9,527 nt of DNA from Deferribacteraceae bacterium (lineage in GTDB: Bacteria > Chrysiogenota > Deferribacteres > Deferribacterales > JAISNW01), in assembly GCA_031278965.1 (NCBI GenBank), contig JAITJJ010000139.1, positions 1 to 9,527 of the forward strand. The letters are read 5' to 3'. A program made the translations under genes and the position numbers. Each line of letters opens with the position of its first letter. The stretch's first letter is position 1. Shown here one piece after another: positions 1-5,916 of the stretch. The notes under the pieces are model-generated. The model saw nothing but the letters and a program-made list of their open reading frames with translations, made no database searches and was not told the origin of the DNA.

Positions 1-254
1 CAAACAGCACCGGTCCGCTTCACTGCGCGGGTGCATTGGGGGTTAAAACCATCGGCTTTTATCCGAACTTAAAAGGTTCCGGTGCTATTAGGTGGTCTCC
101 TTTTAAGGGGGATTCCGCGAACACCTTTATATTCACCCCAGATACCCCCTTTTGCAAAAAGTGCAAACTTCCCTGCAAATATCACCCCTGTATGGAGAGG
201 ATAAGCATAAACGCTGTTTTTGAAAAGGTCATAGAGTTTATGAATAACATATGA
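1..254 (+). CDS. Glycosyltransferase family 9 (heptosyltransferase-like), C-terminal fragment
   Basis: The reading frame is open from the window edge (first full codon at position 3) to TGA at 252-254, so only the last 83 residues are visible. The fragment begins NSTGPLHCAGALG, which matches the GT9 sugar-nucleotide-binding segment usually written as (D/N)SGPxHxAAALG, and continues with a FYPN...RWSPF stretch where family members have a GPT...RW-type motif. Near the end is the cysteine-rich CKKCKLPCKYHPCMERI segment, as in many LPS heptosyltransferases (Cys-x2-Cys, then Cys and a final CM-x-x-I). GT9 enzymes transfer heptose or related sugars onto lipopolysaccharide core at the cytoplasmic face of the inner membrane. 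A Cys replaces the usual small residue in the PLHxA motif. The donor and acceptor sugars cannot be told from this fragment. The internal TTG at 36 is not a credible start, because homology continues upstream of it. Confidence 0.85.
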   Translation, partial: NSTGPLHCAGALGVKTIGFYPNLKGSGAIRWSPFKGDSANTFIFTPDTPFCKKCKLPCKYHPCMERISINAVFEKVIEFMNNI

Positions 255-269
255 TTTTATTTTTCACAA

Positions 270-854
270 TCAAACACCTGCGGGAATTTTGCTGAAATAC
301 CCCGAAAAGAGCATTATGAGCATAGTCATAAAAGAGATGAGGTATGCCGCCCCTCCCCATAATGCCCAGATATTCACTCCTCCGGAAGCCTTTAAGTATC
401 CTAAAACATACTGCTCGTCTGCTTCCCCGTAACCCGCTTCCAAAAGAGAATCACAGAACTTTCTTAAATATATGGCGTTTGCGTGCAGAAAAACCACCAG
501 AGTAACCGCCAAGTTCAAAAGATAAATGCTTTTAATGCCGAGTTTGACGGACAGATAGGTTATAAGGGCAGAGGCTATTAAAAAAAGCGTTCCCCAAAGA
601 TATAGCTTCCGGTAAAAGAAATAAAACGGTCCCAGAAAAAATGCTCCGATATTTATACTCAATCTTTGTCGGGGATTCTGTGAGAGAACCCCTTTGCGGG
701 TGAACAAAACAATGTCGCCGCGGGTGGTAAACACTTTAAAAAGGGAGATATAGCGCCTTATGCTCCGTTGTTTTACAGCATACTCTGTCAGAAGCCTTTC
801 AAGCGCCAAATCATCTTCCCTAAGTTTTGAGATGATCTTTTCACGTTTATTCAT
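270..854 (-). CDS. DUF2628-like integral membrane protein
   Basis: This is a 194-residue protein. It has a charged cytoplasmic-looking N-terminus (about 1-65), followed by the segment INIGAFFLGPFYFFYRKLYL at 67-86, which is characteristic of DUF2628-type proteins (an 'N-x-A-F-hydrophobic-G-P-F-hydrophobic-Y-R' motif). Hydrophobic spans lie at about 67-80, 87-104, 110-128 and 165-186. The family has no established function; members are small inner-membrane proteins. The ATG start at 854 is supported by AAGGAG on the minus strand about 6 nt upstream, which overlaps the stop codon of the preceding small gene (9 nt between the genes). The two are therefore probably cotranscribed and translationally coupled. 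The gene converges on the glycosyltransferase, with only 15 nt between their stop codons and no obvious terminator hairpin. The family call rests on motif recognition alone. Confidence 0.7.
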   Translation of the reverse strand: MNKREKIISKLREDDLALERLLTEYAVKQRSIRRYISLFKVFTTRGDIVLFTRKGVLSQNPRQRLSINIGAFFLGPFYFFYRKLYLWGTLFLIASALITYLSVKLGIKSIYLLNLAVTLVVFLHANAIYLRKFCDSLLEAGYGEADEQYVLGYLKASGGVNIWALWGGAAYLISFMTMLIMLFSGYFSKIPAGV

Positions 855-863
855 AGCTGCTCC

Positions 864-1091
864 TTACTTAGCGGGCAGAAATATATGCAGTAGAATTGCT
901 AAAACTATTAATACTAAGAGAGCAAATCTAAGCATTTTAAATATAGTCCAAACCGCTGTAAAAAAAGCCTTAATATCGGCTGACAAGAGTCTTGTGCGGC
1001 GCTTGGTGCGGGTTTTTAAGCGGGAAACGGAAGGAAGGTTATATGGAAAAGAGCGTGCTGATTTTTCTGCATTATCTTCAACTTTGCGCAT
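864..1091 (-). CDS. Small basic single-span membrane protein, unknown function
   Basis: This protein has 75 residues. The first 50 or so are hydrophilic and strongly basic (for example LKTRTKRRTR around 25-34), and the C-terminus is one clear hydrophobic span, about residues 54-72 (LRFALLVLIVLAILLHIFL), ending in PAK. No cleavable signal is seen, so the likely topology is a C-terminally anchored protein with a basic cytoplasmic head. The start at 1091 is supported by a GGAG element on the minus strand about 6 nt upstream. The stop overlaps the ribosome binding site of the DUF2628-like gene, so the two probably form one transcriptional unit. An opposing open frame covers the same DNA, but the good ribosome binding site, the coupling and the membrane-helix pattern favour the minus strand. 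I do not recognise a family. Confidence 0.6.
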   Translation of the reverse strand: MRKVEDNAEKSARSFPYNLPSVSRLKTRTKRRTRLLSADIKAFFTAVWTIFKMLRFALLVLIVLAILLHIFLPAK

Positions 1092-1311
1092 TTTTACTCC
1101 GAAATACTGATCGCTTTCAGCTTGCGAGTATATTGTAAATAAGGCGAGAAGACAAGAGAAGAATGAAATGGAACGGATTGGTTTGGATTGTTACGGATGG
1201 TCCCACAACTGATAGTTCAAAAGCTATTGAGTTGATCGAAGATAGAGAGAGTTTTCATCTATGGATAGAAATGCAACTTTTTTAAAGTCTGCTAAAATTT
1301 TTGTGTTCTGA

Positions 1312-1326
1312 GTTTTGCAGCAAAAC
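1312..1326. repeat. Short perfect inverted repeat GTTTTGCAGCAAAAC
   Basis: A 7-bp arm (GTTTTGC / GCAAAAC) is repeated in inverted orientation around a single central base. It is flanked by direct copies of GCTAAAATT at 1291-1299 and 1329-1337. Neither strand has a T-run directly after the stem, so it does not look like an intrinsic terminator. It could be a protein-binding palindrome or chance in AT-rich non-coding DNA. Confidence 0.3.
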
Positions 1327-1371
1327 AGGCTAAAATTATCCTTAATCCTTATTTTAAGCTCTTTTCGGAGA

Positions 1372-1629
1372 TTATTTTTTTTCTGACAGTCTGTAAAATT
1401 TCTTCATTATATCCTTATCTCCAACAATTGCTGAAGTTCTGTTCTCTTGCATACTTTAGGCAGAACTTTCAGTCCGATAGCCTTCGCTTATCCTGTCAAA
1501 CAATTCGGATGCATCTACCTTGAGATAGCATACAGAGTTATTTGCTTCCACCACTTTTGCCGCTTCCAGAATCTGATGTGGGGTTGTTTCAACCCCTGCC
1601 GCCCTTACCTTCTGAAATATTAATTCAGA
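1372..1629 (-). pseudogene. Decayed C-terminal coding remnant, family not recognised
   Basis: On the minus strand a single frame stays open from just after TAG (1632-1630) to TAA (1374-1372), apart from one internal TAA at 1458-1456. The upstream part reads as ordinary protein: it contains AAGVETTPHQILEAAKVVEA, then a CYLKVDASELFDRI segment, ending EGYRTESSA before the stop. After the stop the same frame goes on with MQENRTSAIVGDKDIMKKF and a lysine-rich end. No start codon with a ribosome binding site precedes it, and stops crowd the frame further upstream. The composition (amphipathic helix-like, mixed charged and hydrophobic) is more protein-like than is usual for non-coding DNA. The best reading is the 3' end of a gene that lost its 5' part and gained a nonsense mutation. 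A stop-codon readthrough or a short independent 26-codon gene starting at the internal ATG (1452) is possible but unsupported. Confidence 0.4.
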
Positions 1630-1745
1630 CTAAGGCAGAGACGTATGGAAGTGTTTTCAAACTTACATGAGAGGTGTTTAAATGTCCTGCCCAAAGAAAC
1701 TTAAAAACATTGGACTGCTATATAGAGAATGGATTTGTGTCCTTG

Positions 1746-2354
1746 CTAATTCATTAAAACTAACTCCGTGAACTCCAAAACCCCCTTGTAAAAATCTGTA
1801 GAAGCGCAGGGTAAAGCAGCTTGTTTAAACTTGGAAAACCACCGTTTAGGATGATTGTTAAAAAAGTCATAAAACTCCTTTGAATATCTTTCAAAAGATG
1901 CTGCTTCCCCTTCACTGCAAGATTTGCATGCAAGCGCCGCAAGGTGAGCCAAAAACGCAAACTCCACCCCTATATAGTCATGTCGCTCGTTTTGCACTTC
2001 AAAACTGTAATCGGCATAAATATTTGCCAAAGTCCCCACTGTTTCTGCTATTTCTCCTCCGGAAAAAAGCTGTTCATATGGGGGGATAGGTCCGTAATCA
2101 GGGGAGACACCTCGGAATAACTTTGTCCAGTCACGTTTGAGTTCTAGCATAGAAGCCTCATCAACTACACCTTCCGCGTGGTTTTTAATGAGAGAAACGT
2201 AATTACTTAGCTCATCGGCACCTTGTCCGACGGCTTCAAGCCGTTTTACTGCCCCCAACAATTCATTACCCGGATTCATGTTATAAAAAGCCGTTAACAA
2301 GGTAAAAACCGCTTGCTCTATCTCAAATTCGCTTCTGTCGGTATCTCCGCTCAT
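1746..2354 (-). CDS. TorD-family chaperone for the adjacent molybdoenzyme
   Basis: This all-helical 202-residue protein has the length and motifs of the TorD/DmsD/NarJ-type redox enzyme maturation proteins. These bind the twin-arginine leader and apo-form of a specific molybdoenzyme in the cytoplasm until cofactor insertion is complete. The recognisable segments are ELKRDWTKLFRG with PPYEQLF following (about 71-97), matching the family's 'Y/WxxLF...PPYES' region, and NERHDYIGVEFAFLAHL (122-138), matching the 'E-x-D-H-x-x-x-E-hydrophobic-x-F-hydrophobic' hallmark. Tyr stands where most members have the hydrophobic residue after the conserved DH/HD pair. The ATG at 2354 follows the stop of the ferredoxin gene by 7 nt and has an AGGTGA-like ribosome binding site that overlaps this gap, so translation is likely coupled. 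As last gene of the operon it almost certainly serves the 909-residue catalytic subunit two genes upstream. Confidence 0.88.
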   Translation of the reverse strand: MSGDTDRSEFEIEQAVFTLLTAFYNMNPGNELLGAVKRLEAVGQGADELSNYVSLIKNHAEGVVDEASMLELKRDWTKLFRGVSPDYGPIPPYEQLFSGGEIAETVGTLANIYADYSFEVQNERHDYIGVEFAFLAHLAALACKSCSEGEAASFERYSKEFYDFFNNHPKRWFSKFKQAALPCASTDFYKGVLEFTELVLMN

Positions 2355-2361
2355 AAATCAC

Positions 2362-2970
2362 CTATTCTATATAGAACACGCTGGGAACCGTTCCTTCTTC
2401 TTGTTTATACGCCGTGGGTTTGTATTTCTTAAAAGTTTTGGCAACGATGCTGTCCGAATCTTCAATGTTGCCGAATATCCTTGCCTTAGCGGGGCAGGTT
2501 TCAACACATGCAGGCGGTATCCCTTCGGTTCTTCTTGGGGCGCAAAAAGTGCATTTATCCACCGTATTCGGCACATGTTCACCTAACCGTTCTCTTTCAT
2601 ATTCGTTTGGCTGCTGCCCTTCCCAGTAGGTTGTGGCTCTGTCCGGATCGTTATAATAACGCGCTCCGTATGGGCAGACTTCCATACAGGATTGGCAGCC
2701 GATACATTCGCTTGCAGTCACTTGCACTGTTCCGTCGGCAAGTTTTTTAGAGGCTCCGGTGGGGCACACTTCCACGCACGGAGGATTGTCGCAGTGGTTG
2801 CAAATGAGTGGCATAAACCCTAAACGGCTGTTGGGAAACTTCCCATGCTCCTCGTGCACTACTTTGGTATAAAATGTCCCTGGAGGGGTAGCGTTTGCCT
2901 GTTTACAGGCGACAGTACAGCCATGACAGCCATAACACCTTCTTTTATCAATGATCATAGCGAGTTTCAT
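2362..2970 (-). CDS. Four-[4Fe-4S] ferredoxin electron-transfer subunit (DmsB/PhsB/ArrB type)
   Basis: This 202-residue protein contains sixteen cysteines arranged as in the beta subunits of DMSO-reductase-family complexes: CYGCHGCTVACK (Cys12, 15, 18, 22), CNHCDNPPCVEVCP (57, 60, 65, 69), CIGCQSCMEVCP (89, 92, 95, 99) and CTFC followed by ACVETCP (140, 143, 155, 159). All positions needed for four [4Fe-4S] clusters are therefore present. There is no Tat leader and no membrane span, so it is expected to be exported together with the folded catalytic subunit ('hitchhiker' mode, known for this family). Its job would be to relay electrons between the catalytic subunit and a quinone- or cytochrome-linked partner. 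The start at 2970 has a strong GGAGG ribosome binding site in the 13-nt gap after the catalytic gene. The substrate cannot be deduced from this subunit. Confidence 0.93.
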   Translation of the reverse strand: MKLAMIIDKRRCYGCHGCTVACKQANATPPGTFYTKVVHEEHGKFPNSRLGFMPLICNHCDNPPCVEVCPTGASKKLADGTVQVTASECIGCQSCMEVCPYGARYYNDPDRATTYWEGQQPNEYERERLGEHVPNTVDKCTFCAPRRTEGIPPACVETCPAKARIFGNIEDSDSIVAKTFKKYKPTAYKQEEGTVPSVFYIE

Positions 2971-2983
2971 ATTCCGCCTCCTT

Positions 2984-5713
2984 TCAGGCTTTATAAATTT
3001 TTACAGGCACACTGTTCGTAATGCCCAAAGCAATAGGATCGCAGTCCGATATCTTTGTATTTGTGAGCCTATTATAATGAACATAGGAAGCGGCTTTAGG
3101 TCCCATGGTTTTAACCATGCGCCCCAGAGCCCCTGCCACTCCGACAACCTTAGGAATTAAAATTTCAGTAATGTGGAGCTTGCCGGTAACCTTGCCGGTT
3201 TCAGATTCCACGGTAACCATATCCCCTTCCGAAAACCCTCTCTCCTTGGCGGTTTGAGTATTCAGGCATATTGTGCCGAAAGTGGGATCCCAAGTTTCCC
3301 CAACCTCATTAATATACGGGAGCTGATCCACACCGCCCACCCGCATAGGCGAAAAGGTAGTTTTCCAGTTCATGGAGATAAGGTTATACTCATCCGTATC
3401 TTTAACCGAGTTGACTTTGTTCCCCCTCCAATGTATGACGGCTTCGTAATACGCAAGGTGTTTTTCCATGTCCCAGCCATCTTCAATATATATTTTGTCT
3501 TTATGGGTATTGAAAAACTTCCTGAGCCCGTCTCCGGAGCGTTTTGTGCGGGCAAAATATATCGGGAAGCGGGTCTCTCCTTTGGCGTAGCGGGCAAGGT
3601 TATAGCAGTCCGCCGGAGCTTCTCGTTCCACAATAAGACCGGTTTTATTAAGGCTGTCCATGGTATGCTGTTTGCCGAAATATTTGCGAACGCCTTTGTC
3701 CCAAACTTCCCGGACTGTATAACGCCTGTCAAGGGAAAATTGATCTTCTTTATCCAAAAAAGCGATTGAAATTTCCCCAATCATTACGCCCATTTTGTTC
3801 ATGGCATCGTTAAAATCTGCAATTATGCCGATTCGCTCGGATATATCCATAATAATGTCTTGGGATTGGCGGGAATCATAAACAGGCGGAAAAGGATCGC
3901 GATACATCAACATTTTAAGTCCGCGCGTGTCTTTTGTGAACATGTCAAAAGCCGATTCATAGCAGTTGACGGATTGCTTTTCCAATACCGCGTGTGAAGG
4001 GAGCAGGATGTCTGACATATGCGCCATTTCATCATAGTTGTAGGCAAGGCACGCTGAAAAAGGTATCTTGGATATGGATTCGGCTACCATATACGGTTCG
4101 GTAGTGCTGGAAATGGGGTTGCCTCCGACAGTGAGCAGGGCGTCTATCTCATATTCAAGCCCGTATTTATGAGGATCCATGGCCACTTTATAGGCAAAGG
4201 CGGGCATGGTATGCTTGTGCGGAAAAAATTCATACAAGTTTATATGCTGAGGTGGCCAGACAGGTTCTCTATATATAGCCTCCATTTTGGGCTCCACAAC
4301 TCCGTCCTTATCCGGACTTAGAAAGGGTCCTCTAGCGCAGCCGACATTTCCGCCCGGAACATCCAGCGAGCCCACAAGCATGTTGATTACCTTGCTCATA
4401 AGCTCGGCACCCACACCGTCTCTGTGGTTCATTGCCCCGCGCTGAGTTAGTATGGAGGAGGTGCGCAACGGGAGAACTTTATCATTTCCTTTGCCGTCTT
4501 TCAAAGTGATTGTTCGCCCAAGACTTGCCTTGTTTATAAAGTCGCCGGCAAGTCTCCTGATATTCTTGGCGGAAATGGCGGTTATCTTTTCCGCCCACTC
4601 TGGAGTGGTGCTCTGTAAACTTTCTCTGATAAAAACAAATCCGGCCGTGACGCTTCCTTCTGAAACCTTGATGTTTTTTGCGTAAATATCCGGAGTTTTG
4701 AGGCTTTTATCGTCAAAGGATTTTATTTTTTTGTCCGATAAATCGTAGATCTGCGGTTTCCCGTCGGCACCGCGGTAATAATCCCCGTCCTTTCCGATAA
4801 GATAAGGAGCGTTTGTACTCCAACGCAAAGATTCCAAGTCTATTTTTTTGATCTCAAAAAGTATCACATTTGCAAACGCCATCAAAAAAGGGAGTTCCGT
4901 ACCCGGGCGTATAGGCACCCATTCGCCTTTGGATGCTTCTGGACTGCATCTCGGATCTACCACTACAAACTGCAGCCCGTTTTCAAGGATCGCGTCGAGG
5001 GTACCCCGTGCACCTCCGTTGGCGGCTCCCACCGACATTCCGGTATGCCTGCCGATAGTCATAACAAATTTGGCGTAATTAAGATCCGAAACAGTCACCG
5101 GAAATATCCCTTGAACCAGATCGGCGCCATAGTGTAAGGTGCAAAGTGTTCCGTTACTTTTTAGGTAATTTGGGGTTCCATAGGCAGCCGCAAAGTAGAA
5201 AAGATAAGTGCAAAAATAATTCATATCCCCAAAGCCCACTTGAAATATGAATCGGCGGGGATCTTTCTCCCGAGTCTCTTTAAGAACCTTTGATGTAACG
5301 GAAAGAGCCTCCTCCCAACTAATCTCCACCCACTTAGGATCTTCGTTCAGCCCTTTTTTAGGGTTAGTTCTTTTCATCGGTCGTTTTACACGGTACGGAT
5401 TGTATAGATTCTGGATGAGAGACTGCCCTTTGGGGCACATGCTTCCAAGGTTGTTGGGCGCTTGAGGATTACCTTTCAACTCCACAACCACTCCGTTCTT
5501 CACGCGGTACATATTCGGACAGTCCCCGCGCATACACATGCGGCAGTGGCTTACATGCCAGCCGTCTTTTCCGGTGGCTGCAGTTTTAACCGCATTTCTC
5601 ATCTCGTGCACATTTGCCGCCGCCACAGCCTTGAACGGGAGATTCCCAAGCGCGGCGGACACCCCAAGTATGCCCGCAGATTCTAACAGCGTTCTCCTAC
5701 TTACTTTAATCAT
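2984..5713 (-). CDS. Tat-exported molybdopterin oxidoreductase, catalytic subunit (DMSO reductase family)
   Basis: This 909-residue protein binds bis-molybdopterin guanine dinucleotide and one Fe-S cluster. The N-terminus carries a twin-arginine leader (SRRTLLESAGILGVSAALG, with likely cleavage near AAA at 31-33), so the enzyme should act in the periplasm. The cluster motif is Cys57-x2-Cys60-x4-Cys65 and Cys93 (in CPKG). The Cys-x2-Cys-x4-Cys spacing is one longer than the common x2/x3 form. The expected molybdenum ligand is Cys191 in NGTLCTLHYGAD, placing it with Cys-ligated members (thiosulfate, polysulfide and arsenate-type reductases) and not with Ser- or Asp-ligated ones. Cofactor-binding landmarks include VVDPRCSPEA (251-260) and WVPIRPGTELPFLMAFANV (265-283), and near the C-terminus a dinucleotide-binding domain with GDMVTVESETGKVTG. 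The start at 5713 has a strong GGAGG ribosome binding site 7 nt upstream and a good promoter. It heads an operon with a ferredoxin subunit and a TorD chaperone; no NrfD- or DmsC-type membrane anchor is adjacent. The substrate is not assignable from sequence; sulfur, selenium or arsenic compounds are candidates from context. Confidence 0.93.
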   Translation of the reverse strand: MIKVSRRTLLESAGILGVSAALGNLPFKAVAAANVHEMRNAVKTAATGKDGWHVSHCRMCMRGDCPNMYRVKNGVVVELKGNPQAPNNLGSMCPKGQSLIQNLYNPYRVKRPMKRTNPKKGLNEDPKWVEISWEEALSVTSKVLKETREKDPRRFIFQVGFGDMNYFCTYLFYFAAAYGTPNYLKSNGTLCTLHYGADLVQGIFPVTVSDLNYAKFVMTIGRHTGMSVGAANGGARGTLDAILENGLQFVVVDPRCSPEASKGEWVPIRPGTELPFLMAFANVILFEIKKIDLESLRWSTNAPYLIGKDGDYYRGADGKPQIYDLSDKKIKSFDDKSLKTPDIYAKNIKVSEGSVTAGFVFIRESLQSTTPEWAEKITAISAKNIRRLAGDFINKASLGRTITLKDGKGNDKVLPLRTSSILTQRGAMNHRDGVGAELMSKVINMLVGSLDVPGGNVGCARGPFLSPDKDGVVEPKMEAIYREPVWPPQHINLYEFFPHKHTMPAFAYKVAMDPHKYGLEYEIDALLTVGGNPISSTTEPYMVAESISKIPFSACLAYNYDEMAHMSDILLPSHAVLEKQSVNCYESAFDMFTKDTRGLKMLMYRDPFPPVYDSRQSQDIIMDISERIGIIADFNDAMNKMGVMIGEISIAFLDKEDQFSLDRRYTVREVWDKGVRKYFGKQHTMDSLNKTGLIVEREAPADCYNLARYAKGETRFPIYFARTKRSGDGLRKFFNTHKDKIYIEDGWDMEKHLAYYEAVIHWRGNKVNSVKDTDEYNLISMNWKTTFSPMRVGGVDQLPYINEVGETWDPTFGTICLNTQTAKERGFSEGDMVTVESETGKVTGKLHITEILIPKVVGVAGALGRMVKTMGPKAASYVHYNRLTNTKISDCDPIALGITNSVPVKIYKA

Positions 5714-5742
5714 CTCTTTCCTCCGATTGGAAATAATAAGGC

Positions 5743-5771
5743 ATTATCTTTCCTAACATATTTAACAACAA
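5743..5771 (-). promoter_or_regulatory. Predicted sigma-70-type promoter of the molybdoenzyme operon
   Basis: On the minus strand TTGTTG (5771-5766) and GATAAT (5748-5743) are separated by exactly 17 bp, a good match to the TTGACA/TATAAT consensus. Transcription would begin near 5736, leaving a leader of about 22 nt that contains the GGAGG ribosome binding site of the gene starting at 5713. The first GGCTAGT repeat (5773-5779) sits directly next to the -35 box, a position typical for an activator contacting RNA polymerase. This is read by eye, not tested. Confidence 0.55.
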
Positions 5772-5772
5772 G

Positions 5773-5842
5773 GGCTAGTTTTTCAGATTAGCTATAGGCA
5801 AGTATTTTTAAGGCAAGTTTTAGATTATTAATAGGGGCTAGT
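5773..5842 (+). repeat. Four GGCWAGT direct repeats, spaced 24-15-24 bp: candidate operator array
   Basis: GGCTAGT occurs at 5773-5779 and 5836-5842, and GGCAAGT at 5797-5803 and 5812-5818. All are in the same orientation, and most are followed by a run of T. The start-to-start distances are 24, 15 and 24 bp, so the array is symmetric in spacing with the T variant outside and the A variant inside. The outer copies are 63 bp apart, close to six helical turns. The outer copies extend the match to GGGCTAGTTTTT(T)CA, and copies 1 and 3 also share AGATTA further on. MocR-type regulators are known to bind pairs of direct repeats (GabR and PdxR are examples), and such a regulator is encoded immediately to the right. 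The array lies between the two divergent promoters and is a natural place for shared control. Confidence 0.6.
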
Positions 5843-5863
5843 TTTTTCAAACATATTTTTATA

Positions 5864-5892
5864 TTGCAATGATTAGTTTATAGGTTTAATTT
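5864..5892 (+). promoter_or_regulatory. Predicted promoter of the regulator/desulfurase/YeeE operon
   Basis: TTGCAA (5864-5869) and TAATTT (5887-5892) are 17 bp apart. Transcription would start close to 5899, giving a leader of under 20 nt that carries the GGGGG ribosome binding site (5904-5908) ahead of the ATG at 5917. The boxes are weaker than those of the divergent promoter. The last GGCTAGT repeat ends 21 bp upstream of the -35 box, compatible with activation or autoregulation. Confidence 0.4.
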
Positions 5893-5916
5893 TTAATTTG
5901 GACGGGGGATGAAAAA

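Larger units (their letters stand above)
1092..1745. other. Gene-poor interval with decayed coding material
   Basis: No intact gene with a credible start and ribosome binding site is found in these 654 bases. The minus strand between 1629 and 1372 carries the remnant described separately. The plus strand has a 40-codon frame at 1163-1285 and a 29-residue frame at 1682-1771, neither convincing. A perfect 15-nt inverted repeat lies at 1312-1326, flanked by two copies of GCTAAAATT (1291-1299 and 1329-1337). No terminator with a clear hairpin plus T-run was found at the 3' end of the chaperone gene, and no tRNA-like structure was recognised. Promoters for the 1091 gene should lie at the left edge of this interval, but I could not pick a convincing pair of boxes. 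Confidence 0.6.

Noticed and set aside
255..269. Shared terminator between the converging glycosyltransferase and DUF2628-like genes
   Set aside because: The spacer is T-rich on the plus strand, but no stem precedes the T-run on either strand.
760..1110. Plus-strand open frame of 116 codons
   Set aside because: It overlaps two minus-strand genes that have good ribosome binding sites and membrane-protein patterns. Its own translation shows no recognisable domain.
1163..1285. Plus-strand frame of 40 codons beginning MKWNGLVWIVTDGP
   Set aside because: Only a weak purine-rich stretch precedes it, there is no recognised family, and it lies in decayed DNA. It could be real, but the support is too thin.
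1092..1745. Insertion sequence or mobile element scar
   Set aside because: The gene-poor interval has small repeats, but no terminal inverted repeats, target duplication or transposase-like translation could be identified.
1682..1771. Plus-strand frame of 29 residues with a GAGAGGTG-like upstream element
   Set aside because: It is very short, overlaps the end of the chaperone gene on the other strand, and shows no recognisable motif.
3173..3769. Long open frame of 198 codons on the plus strand
   Set aside because: It lies entirely inside and antisense to the molybdoenzyme gene, whose family motifs fix the coding strand.
2984..5713. Calling the enzyme a respiratory arsenate reductase (ArrA)
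   Set aside because: Tat leader, size, Cys ligand and soluble two-subunit layout are compatible, but I cannot see ArrA-specific active-site residues, and no ars genes are present. The substrate is left open.
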